The notes below the pieces were generated by a model. The model saw nothing but the letters and a program-made list of their open reading frames with translations. It was not told the origin of the DNA and did no database searches. Position numbers and translations under genes: made by a program. Below are positions 1-6,468 of a stretch of DNA of 6,468 nucleotides, piece after piece. Origin of the DNA: Rhodospirillales bacterium (GTDB lineage Bacteria; Pseudomonadota; Alphaproteobacteria; Acetobacterales; Acetobacteraceae); assembly GCA_025350425.1 (NCBI GenBank), contig JANXXW010000347.1:1-6468 (forward strand). The letters run 5' to 3'. Each line of letters opens with the position of its first letter. The first letter of the stretch is position 1.

Positions 1-572
1 CAACTGTGACCACCGCGCTGATGAGTCTCGGCTACCGCAACGCCGGCACGCTGGAGTTCCTCTACCAAGATGGTCAGTTCGCATTCATCGAGATGAACAC
101 CCGCCTCCAGGTCGAGCATCCCGTCACCGAGATGGTCTGCGGCGTCGATCTCGTGCGCGAACAGATCCGCATCGCCGCCGGCCAGAGGCTCGGTTACACC
201 CAGGCCGACGTCTCGTTCGTCGGCCATGCCATAGAATGCCGCATCAACGCTGAGGACCCCGAGACATTCCTGCCCGACCCCGGCCGGATCACCGCGTTCC
301 ACGCGCCAGGCGGCCTCGGCGTCCGCGTCGACTCGGCATTGTACGCTGGCTACATGGTGCCGCCTTACTACGACAGCCTGATCGCAAAGCTGATCGTCCA
401 TGCGCCGACCCGTGCGGAAGCTATCGCCCGCATGCGGCGCAGCCTGGCCGAATTCGCCGTGCTCGGCATCAAGACGACGCTGCCCCTGCATCAGCGCATC
501 ATCGAGGACCCCGGCTTCCAATCGGGCGACTACACCATTCACTGGCTCGAGCATTTCATGGCGCGGGACTGA
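1..572 (+). CDS. accC: Biotin carboxylase subunit of acetyl-CoA carboxylase (3' part; start lies outside window)
   Basis: AccC carboxylates the biotin on the carrier protein AccB, using ATP and bicarbonate, in the first step of fatty acid synthesis in the cytosol. The frame is open to the left edge, so this is the C-terminal 189 or so residues of a protein that is usually about 450 long. Counting from the GTG (Val) at position 6, the family signature FIEMNTRLQVEHPVTE is at 27-42. E17, E29, N31 and R33 match the E. coli catalytic and metal residues E276, E288, N290 and R292, and R79 in ECRINAED matches R338. HAPGG and YAGYMVPPYYDSLIAKL follow, as in the family. The GTG/ATG codons near the left edge are internal, not starts. 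A 51-nt gap separates it from aat. In many Alphaproteobacteria accB and accC precede aat. The identification is near certain. Confidence 0.97.
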   Translation, partial: TVTTALMSLGYRNAGTLEFLYQDGQFAFIEMNTRLQVEHPVTEMVCGVDLVREQIRIAAGQRLGYTQADVSFVGHAIECRINAEDPETFLPDPGRITAFHAPGGLGVRVDSALYAGYMVPPYYDSLIAKLIVHAPTRAEAIARMRRSLAEFAVLGIKTTLPLHQRIIEDPGFQSGDYTIHWLEHFMARD

Positions 573-613
573 TTTCGCGACTAGCTTCTTTTCCGTGCCA
601 CCCGCTTTCCCGC

Positions 614-617
614 AAGG
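614..617 (+). promoter_or_regulatory. Ribosome binding site supporting the GTG start of aat
   Basis: AAGG lies six bases before the GTG at 624. It is short, but it is the only purine-rich match in the gap and supports GTG over the in-frame ATG at 660. Confidence 0.5.
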
Positions 618-623
618 TCAACC

Positions 624-1283
624 GTGTCGCGCCGTAACTTCCAGATCACGCCCGAACTTATGTTGCGCGCATATCGTGCCGGGATGTTTCCGATGGCGGA
701 GTCTCGCCATGGCGAGCGGTTGTACTGGCTCGATCCCGAACAGCGCGGCGTACTGCCCCTCGGCAGCTTCCACCTGTCCCGCCGTCTGCTGCGAACCACG
801 CTTTCCAAGACGTTCGAGATCACGTCGGACCGCGACTTCCCAGCTGTCATAGCCAACTGCGCGGCCTGCGTTGCCGGTCGTGAGGACACCTGGATCAACA
901 CGGACATCGAGACCCTGTTCCTGACCCTGCACCGCAGCGGCCACGCTCATTCCATAGAGACTTGGCAGGACGGTAAGCTGGTGGGCGGGCTGTACGGCGT
1001 GTCGGTCGGGGGCGTGTTTTTCGGCGAGAGTATGTTCAGCCGCGTGTCCGACGCTTCCAAGGTGGCGCTGGCGCACCTCGTCGCCCGAATGCGCCTCGGC
1101 GGCTACCGGCTACTCGACACGCAGTTCGTGACTACCCACCTGTCACAGTTCGGAGCCGTCGAGGTGCCGCGCGACTACTACAAGTCTATCCTTGCCGAAG
1201 CGGTGGACGTCCGGGCGGAGTGGCTGGCGAGCCCGGACCCGGCCCGCCTCGAAGGGGAACTACGAAACCTCGCCGGGCGCTAA
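624..1283 (+). CDS. aat: Leucyl/phenylalanyl-tRNA-protein transferase
   Basis: Aat moves Leu or Phe from aminoacyl-tRNA onto the N terminus of proteins that begin with Lys or Arg, marking them for ClpS/ClpAP degradation in the cytosol. The 219-residue protein has the family blocks in order: ITPELMLRAYRAGMFPMAES near the N terminus, WINTDIETLFLTLHRSGHAHS, LVGGLYGVSVGGVFFGESMFSR, and LLDTQFVTTHLSQFGAVEVPR. E135 (in GESMFSR) and Q167 (in DTQF) are 32 residues apart, the same spacing as the E. coli catalytic-site residues E156 and Q188. The GTG start at 624 has AAGG at 614-617, six bases upstream, and gives the short N terminus usual for alphaproteobacterial Aat; the next ATG (660) would cut into the ITPEL block. 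It follows accC by 51 nt and precedes the first secreted paralogue by 29 nt, so co-transcription with both is plausible. Confidence 0.96.
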   Translation: MSRRNFQITPELMLRAYRAGMFPMAESRHGERLYWLDPEQRGVLPLGSFHLSRRLLRTTLSKTFEITSDRDFPAVIANCAACVAGREDTWINTDIETLFLTLHRSGHAHSIETWQDGKLVGGLYGVSVGGVFFGESMFSRVSDASKVALAHLVARMRLGGYRLLDTQFVTTHLSQFGAVEVPRDYYKSILAEAVDVRAEWLASPDPARLEGELRNLAGR

Positions 1284-1300
1284 CGCTACGCCATTCCCTT

Positions 1301-1306
1301 AAGGAG
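1301..1306 (+). promoter_or_regulatory. Strong ribosome binding site that fixes a TTG start
   Basis: AAGGAG sits six bases upstream of TTG at 1313. It lies between the aat stop and the first codon of a good signal peptide. The only in-frame alternative upstream is inside aat and would put 31 residues of non-signal sequence ahead of the hydrophobic stretch. Confidence 0.8.
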
Positions 1307-1312
1307 AGTGCC

Positions 1313-1897
1313 TTGCCTGCCCGGTCCATATTCGCGGCTTTCGCCCTGTTGGCCTCAGCTTCGCCCGCCGTCTCCGAAGTGCCCCGCTACATCCCCACCC
1401 GCGACGTCGCGGTCGCCTATCACGCAAGCGGAGAAAAGGGAGGCGTCGATGCGTTGGCGCGTTGGTCGAGCACGCTCGGACTGGCCCGCATCGAGGGCGG
1501 ACCCGGGTATGTGTTGGCCAACCCGCACACCGGGCAAGCAAGCCTTGTGCTGGAGCAGCAGCATTTCATGGTTGACCTCTCCAATACGGACGCCAACGCC
1601 AAAACCTACCTGCCCGGCCCAGGCGCCAGGTTCACGCGCGGCTCCATGGACACCATCGCCGGCTATTCCTGCACGAACTGGAACGTCACGACCGACAGGG
1701 GCAAAGGCGTCGCCTGCCTCACGGATGACGGCTTGGTCCTGCGCGCCAACGGAACCGACAATAACGGCCATCGCGGTATGATCGAGGCAACCAGCGTGAC
1801 CTATGCCGCGCAACCCAATTCCTTGTTCAAGCCGCCCGCCGACACCGGTAAGCTGCAGATCCCGCGCGACCTCGCCAAGCAGTTGCTGGGCCGATGA
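1313..1897 (+). CDS. Secreted protein of unknown function, first of a paralogous pair
   Basis: I do not recognise a named family with confidence; a DUF4412-like or related periplasmic fold is only a guess. From the TTG start the protein has 194 residues. Residues 1-21 form a Sec signal peptide (MPAR, then the hydrophobic stretch IFAAFALLASA), with probable cleavage after AVS at 21. The mature part starts with YIPTRDVAVAY (26-36) and later has TIAGYSCTNW with C120 and W123, then VACLTDDGLVLRA with C135, then a conserved TSVTYAAQPNSLFKPP block. These blocks recur in the next gene, so the two are paralogues. The two cysteines are the only ones in the mature chain and could form a periplasmic disulfide. 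There is no haem (CxxCH), molybdopterin or enzyme motif. It follows aat by 29 nt and overlaps the next gene by 4 nt (ATGA), so it is probably part of one operon. Confidence 0.88.
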   Translation: MPARSIFAAFALLASASPAVSEVPRYIPTRDVAVAYHASGEKGGVDALARWSSTLGLARIEGGPGYVLANPHTGQASLVLEQQHFMVDLSNTDANAKTYLPGPGARFTRGSMDTIAGYSCTNWNVTTDRGKGVACLTDDGLVLRANGTDNNGHRGMIEATSVTYAAQPNSLFKPPADTGKLQIPRDLAKQLLGR

Positions 1898-2457
1898 TCC
1901 GCACCTCCCTCGTCGCGGCACTGGCGCTCGCGATGGCCGTCGGCTCGGCCCAGGCACAGGAACGCCCGGTCATTTCCCCTACCCGCGACGTGGACGTGAC
2001 CTATCGCGTTCCACAACCCGCAAACGCCAACGCCCCGGCCCGCGTGCTGGAGCAGCGCATGCGCTACACGGCAGCCGGCAGCCGGCAACGCATCGATCCC
2101 CCGACATCGGACCTTTACGTCATCATGGATTTCGCCACGCACCGCATGTCCACAATCCGGCCCAACGAACGCATGTCGCTCGATATGCCAACCCCCGCCA
2201 CGGTGGGCGCGTCCACCGCGCCGTTCACCCGGCGGGGAGAGGCACGGGTTGCCGGCGTAGGTTGCACGGAATGGCTCACGCGCGATGCCACGGGGGAGGC
2301 GACGGAAGTTTGCATCACCCCCGACGGTGTGTTGCTGCGGGCCACAGCTGCCGGACGGCTTCTCGTGGAGGCCGCCAGCGTGCGCTACGAAGCCCAGGAT
2401 GCGTCTGTGTTCGTCGTGCCGGAAGGGTTCAAGCACATCACGGCACCCCTGCCATGA
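1894..2457 (+). CDS. Secreted protein of unknown function, second of a paralogous pair
   Basis: This 187-residue protein is a diverged copy of the one before it; no named family was recognised. Residues 1-21 are a signal peptide (MIRTS, then LVAALALAMAVGSA) with a textbook AQA cleavage site before Q22. The mature part has ISPTRDVDVTYRV near its start, a central stretch rich in charged and Met residues (YVIMDFATHRMSTIRPNERM), then VAGVGCTEW with C124 and W127, EVCITPDGVLLRA with C140, and ASVRYEAQDASVFVVPEGF near the end. The cysteine spacing is 16, against 15 in the upstream paralogue. The central part looks like a beta-rich domain, which is inference from the alternating pattern. Its ATG overlaps the stop of the upstream gene and its own stop overlaps the msrQ start, both as ATGA. 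Neither overlap has a strong ribosome binding site, which fits translational coupling. Confidence 0.9.
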   Translation: MIRTSLVAALALAMAVGSAQAQERPVISPTRDVDVTYRVPQPANANAPARVLEQRMRYTAAGSRQRIDPPTSDLYVIMDFATHRMSTIRPNERMSLDMPTPATVGASTAPFTRRGEARVAGVGCTEWLTRDATGEATEVCITPDGVLLRATAAGRLLVEAASVRYEAQDASVFVVPEGFKHITAPLP

Positions 2458-3386
2458 GCGCCTCCATCGCGGCACCCGCGCCCGTGCGCCGCGTCCGGCC
2501 TCCAGCCAAGCCGCGCAAACGCGCCCCCTGGCGCGACCCTACCGGCAAGATTTCGGCGCTGAAAATCGTGACACTGATTCTGGTGATCCTGCCGGGGCTG
2601 TACTTGACGCTGGCCTGGCAACAGGGTGCGCTCGGCGCGCGCTATGTCACCGAGGCGGAGCGTGAACTCGGCGAATGGACCATCTGGCTGCTACTGCTAT
2701 CGCTTGCGGTGACCCCGGCCCGCTTCGTGCTGGAGTGGCCGCGTGTGGTGCTGATACGGCGAATGCTCGGTGTCACGACCGCGTGCTACGTGCTGATCCA
2801 CTTATCGATCTACGCTCTCGACCAGAAATGGCGGATCGGCGTCGTCGCCAGCGAAATCGTGCTGCGCTTCTATCTTACCATCGGCTTCATAGCTCTGTGC
2901 CTGCTGGTGGCGATGGCCTTAAGCTCAACCGACGCCTCCATGCGCCGCATGGGACGAAGCTGGAAAGTGTTGCACCGCCTCATCTACTTCGTTGCCGCAC
3001 TCGGCCTGCTACACTACCTGCTGCAATCGAAATCGGATATTTCGTCCCCTACCGTCGCGGTTGGATGGTTCGTCTGGCTGATACTCTGGCGCGTACTGCC
3101 TCGATCCTGGCGCAGCAGGCTTTGGGTATTGCCGCTGCTGGGGATTGCGGCAACGTTGTTCACGGCAGGCTTCGAGGCTGCATGGTATTCGATTGCCAGC
3201 CATTCCGACCCGATGCGCGTGCTCGCCGCCAATCTCGACATCAGCTACGAATTCCGCCCAGCCGTGCGAGTCGCCATCTGGGGAACGGCAGTCTTTATCG
3301 TGGCGGCCCTGCGCCGTATCTATCCCCTGATTACTCGTCCGCGCCAGGCCGCTCGGTCGTCGCTGACACCCGCCGCCAGTACCTGA
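2454..3386 (+). CDS. msrQ: MsrQ/YedZ-family haem b membrane protein (ferric reductase-like), with C-terminal extension
   Basis: MsrQ is the inner-membrane haem subunit that passes electrons from the quinone pool or a flavin reductase to periplasmic MsrP, which repairs oxidised methionine. The chosen ATG overlaps the upstream stop (ATGA) and gives 310 residues; the frame is open further upstream, but that part is a shadow of the preceding gene. Residues 1-35 are a basic, Pro-rich cytosolic tail. Hydrophobic segments lie near 36-54, 76-93, 105-122, 138-156, 172-190 and 200-215. H116 (YVLIHLSIY), H174 (KVLHRLIY) and H187 (GLLHYLL) match the E. coli haem-ligand histidines H91, H151 and H164, and the 13-residue spacing of the last two is exact. 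The LSSTDASMRRMG loop is also typical. Residues 216-310 go beyond the 211-residue E. coli protein and hold two more hydrophobic segments (about 223-240 and 272-287). No msrP is adjacent, so the electron acceptor is unknown. Confidence 0.9.
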   Translation: MSASIAAPAPVRRVRPPAKPRKRAPWRDPTGKISALKIVTLILVILPGLYLTLAWQQGALGARYVTEAERELGEWTIWLLLLSLAVTPARFVLEWPRVVLIRRMLGVTTACYVLIHLSIYALDQKWRIGVVASEIVLRFYLTIGFIALCLLVAMALSSTDASMRRMGRSWKVLHRLIYFVAALGLLHYLLQSKSDISSPTVAVGWFVWLILWRVLPRSWRSRLWVLPLLGIAATLFTAGFEAAWYSIASHSDPMRVLAANLDISYEFRPAVRVAIWGTAVFIVAALRRIYPLITRPRQAARSSLTPAAST

Positions 3387-3415
3387 TCATGCGGCCATAC
3401 CGGTTAACCTTTACC

Positions 3416-3450
3416 GAGTTCGAGCGTGCATGGCCTGAGTTCGACGCGTG
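3416..3450 (+). repeat. Short direct repeat GAGTTCGA...GCGTG
   Basis: GAGTTCGAGCGTG (3416-3428) and GAGTTCGACGCGTG (3437-3450) share a perfect 8-mer and a following GCGTG, 21 bp apart from start to start, which is two helical turns. It could be an operator with two half-sites on one DNA face, or chance. Confidence 0.35.
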
Positions 3451-3531
3451 TGCCCCGCCCATGAGTGGGATCGAAACGCGCTCTGACGTGGTAGCTGCAG
3501 GGGGTAAGCGCATCGTGTAGCCCAGGGCGAC

Positions 3532-3575
3532 TGGTGGACGATGGTTTGTCCATAAATTCCATCACTCCGCCACCA
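3532..3575 (+). repeat. Imperfect inverted repeat upstream of glgX
   Basis: The outer arms TGGTGG (3532-3537) and CCACCA (3570-3575) pair perfectly. The inner arms GATGG (3540-3544) and CCATC (3559-3563) also pair, leaving an asymmetric internal loop (2 against 6 nt) and a 14-nt A/T-rich loop. A competing small hairpin, TGGAC/GTCCA (3535-3539 with 3548-3552), uses the same left arm. The structure ends 45 nt before the glgX start and has no T-run after it. It could be an operator, a leader structure or the end of the msrQ transcript. Confidence 0.4.
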
Positions 3576-3620
3576 TAACGCGTCACGACATCCGCATGAT
3601 CCATCCTTGAATGAGCCAGC

Positions 3621-5726
<2,106 letters not shown>

Positions 5727-5729
5727 CGA

Positions 5730-5746
5730 TTTGGTGTGCATCCAAA
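5730..5746 (+). repeat. Small hairpin just after glgX
   Basis: TTTGG (5730-5734) and CCAAA (5742-5746) form a 5-bp stem with a 7-nt loop directly after the stop codon. It is too weak to be a terminator by itself. Confidence 0.25.
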
Positions 5747-5773
5747 GCTGACATATCGCGTATCGACTTTGCG

Positions 5774-5790
5774 CCGGGTTTCGAGCCCGG
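5774..5790 (+). repeat. GC-rich hairpin in the leader of the FAS1 lipoprotein gene
   Basis: CCGGG (5774-5778) pairs with CCCGG (5786-5790). The stem can grow to seven pairs through a T-G wobble and a T-A pair, closing on a TCG loop. No T-run follows. It lies 23 nt before the start codon of the next gene, so it is either a weak glgX terminator or a leader stem near the ribosome binding site. Confidence 0.45.
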
Positions 5791-5800
5791 AGACATAACG

Positions 5801-5805
5801 AAGGA
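5801..5805 (+). promoter_or_regulatory. Ribosome binding site of the FAS1 lipoprotein gene
   Basis: AAGGA lies eight bases upstream of the ATG at 5814, with an A-rich spacer. It overlaps the last base of the downstream GACATAACGA repeat copy. Confidence 0.7.
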
Positions 5806-5813
5806 AAAGTTAG

Positions 5814-6416
5814 ATGTTGCACCGCCCGTCCCTGGCATTCGCCGGGCTTCTCAGCCTATCCGCACTGGCCGCCTGCAGCCAGCCCGCGATGACCCCGCCA
5901 CCGATGATGGCCGCCGAGCCCGCCCCGATGGTCGATCCGATGGTCGGCGGCGCGGCGATGTATCCCACGAAGGACATCGTGGATAACGCGGTGGCATCGG
6001 CCGACCACACCACCCTGGTCGCCGCCGTCAAGGCCGCTGGCCTCGTGGACACGCTGAAGAGCCCGGGCCCGTTCACCGTGTTCGCCCCGACCAACGCGGC
6101 GTTCGACGCGCTGCCCAAGGGTACCGTCTCCACGCTGTTGCAGCCGCGCAACAAGGCGAAGCTCGTCAAGGTGCTGACCTACCATGTCGTGCCGGGCGCA
6201 CTGGACGCCAAGGCGCTGATGGCGCTGATCGCACAAGGCGGCGGACGCGCGATGCTTACCACGGTCGAGGGTGAGCCGCTCACGGTGACATCGAGCGGTC
6301 CCGGCATGATCTCGGTGACCGACGCAAAAGGCCGCACCGCGATGGTGACGATCGCCGACGTGTATCAGTCCAACGGCGTGATCCACGTGATCAACACCGT
6401 ATTGTTGCCGAAGTAG
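5814..6416 (+). CDS. Fasciclin (FAS1) domain lipoprotein with Met/Pro-rich linker
   Basis: This is a 200-residue envelope lipoprotein. Residues 1-20 are a lipoprotein signal peptide ending in the lipobox LAAC, with C21 as the lipidation site. Serine at +2 predicts sorting to the outer membrane if the E. coli rule holds. Residues 22-52 are a flexible linker rich in Pro, Ala and Met (Met at 26, 31, 32, 39, 43 and 49). A single FAS1 domain covers about 54-199: the H1 motif is FTVFAPTNAAFDALP (87-101), the YH motif is TYHVVPG (Y123, H124), and the H2 motif is NGVIHVINTVLLP near the C terminus. FAS1 domains usually mediate adhesion or protein/polysaccharide contact; the exact role here is unknown. 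The start has a good ribosome binding site, and the gene is followed by a strong hairpin, so it is probably the last gene of its transcript. Confidence 0.93.
   Translation: MLHRPSLAFAGLLSLSALAACSQPAMTPPPMMAAEPAPMVDPMVGGAAMYPTKDIVDNAVASADHTTLVAAVKAAGLVDTLKSPGPFTVFAPTNAAFDALPKGTVSTLLQPRNKAKLVKVLTYHVVPGALDAKALMALIAQGGGRAMLTTVEGEPLTVTSSGPGMISVTDAKGRTAMVTIADVYQSNGVIHVINTVLLPK
5925..5946 (+). repeat. Tandem 12-nt repeat in the lipoprotein linker
   Basis: CCGATGGTCG occurs at 5925-5934 and again at 5937-5946, giving a 12-nt period in frame that encodes Pro-Met-Val-Asp then Pro-Met-Val-Gly. A related CCGATGATGG lies just upstream (5901-5910). The pattern suggests that the linker grew by slipped-strand duplication. 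Confidence 0.6.
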
Positions 6417-6423
6417 GCGAGCC

Positions 6424-6451
6424 CGCTCCCCTTCCGCGAGGAAGGGGAGCG
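6424..6451 (+). terminator. Strong hairpin, probable terminator of the FAS1 lipoprotein gene
   Basis: A perfect 12-bp stem (6424-6435 with 6440-6451, CGCTCCCCTTCC and its complement) closes on a GCGA tetraloop of the stable GNRA class. It begins 7 nt after the TAG stop. No T-run follows, so it is not a textbook intrinsic terminator. In GC-rich genomes such stems often mark 3' ends or protect mRNA. Confidence 0.65.
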
Positions 6452-6468
6452 CACCGCTACATCGTGGC

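Larger units (their letters stand above)
3387..3620. other. Intergenic region between msrQ and glgX
   Basis: These 234 bases hold no gene I can support. They contain a GGTTAACC palindrome, a short direct repeat (3416-3450) and an imperfect inverted repeat (3532-3575). This is the longest gap in the window, so the glgX promoter is probably here, but I could not place a convincing -35/-10 pair. No GC-stem plus T-run terminator for msrQ is evident. A 43-codon frame (3389-3520) lacks a ribosome binding site. Confidence 0.55.

Noticed and set aside
1220..1312. ATG at 1220 as start of the first secreted protein
   Set aside because: It lies inside aat and would bury the signal peptide behind 31 basic, non-conserved residues; the TTG at 1313 has a strong ribosome binding site.
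1803..2453. Open frame that would extend msrQ upstream by 217 codons
   Set aside because: It lies entirely across the two secreted genes in another frame, has no membrane or domain pattern, and the ATGA overlap at 2454 gives a normal MsrQ N terminus.
2675..3520. Long + strand frame overlapping msrQ
   Set aside because: It is a shadow of msrQ in another frame, without domain signs. Only its last 43 codons extend past msrQ, and they are reported separately as a weak small-ORF candidate.
5774..5790. tRNA T-arm look-alike (CCGGG-TTTCGAG-CCCGG)
   Set aside because: The loop reads TTTCGAG, not the required TTCRANN register, and there is no acceptor, D or anticodon arm around it.

Overview
The window is GC-rich, densely packed bacterial DNA with every gene on the + strand. 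The gene content (accC followed by aat, a proteobacterial MsrQ, GlgX, and a fasciclin-type lipoprotein) and the protein sequences, especially Aat, look alphaproteobacterial. I favour Rhodospirillales/Acetobacteraceae, but that is inference from general resemblance and no search was run.

Layout. (1) Positions 1-572 hold the 3' part of accC, the biotin carboxylase of acetyl-CoA carboxylase. (2) Positions 624-1283 hold aat, the leucyl/phenylalanyl-tRNA-protein transferase of the N-degron pathway, with a GTG start. (3) Positions 1313-1897 and 1894-2457 hold two small secreted proteins that are paralogues of each other. Each has a signal peptide, a TRDV.V.Y motif near the mature N terminus and a C-T-x-W ... 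C pair of cysteines. The first starts with TTG. (4) Positions 2454-3386 hold a MsrQ/YedZ-family haem b membrane protein with all three expected histidines and a C-terminal extension of about 100 residues; no msrP adjoins it. The two stop/start junctions from the first paralogue to msrQ are 4-nt ATGA overlaps, so these three genes are very probably translationally coupled. (5) Positions 3387-3620 are a 234-nt gap with an imperfect inverted repeat and a short direct repeat, and probably hold the control region of the next gene. (6) Positions 3621-5726 hold glgX, a glycogen debranching enzyme, with no other glycogen gene in view. (7) Positions 5727-5813 are a short gap with two small hairpins and a 10-bp direct repeat. 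(8) Positions 5814-6416 hold a one-domain fasciclin (FAS1) lipoprotein with a Met/Pro-rich linker. A strong 12-bp hairpin at 6424-6451 closes it.

How it fits together. accC and aat are housekeeping genes. The secreted-pair-plus-msrQ cluster is the least explained part. MsrQ normally passes quinol/flavin electrons to the periplasmic molybdenum enzyme MsrP, yet here it is coupled to two exported proteins that do not look like molybdenum enzymes. This suggests, but does not show, a periplasmic redox or envelope-maintenance function. GlgX and the FAS1 lipoprotein look like independent units. I see no mobile element, CRISPR array, tRNA or rRNA in the window.
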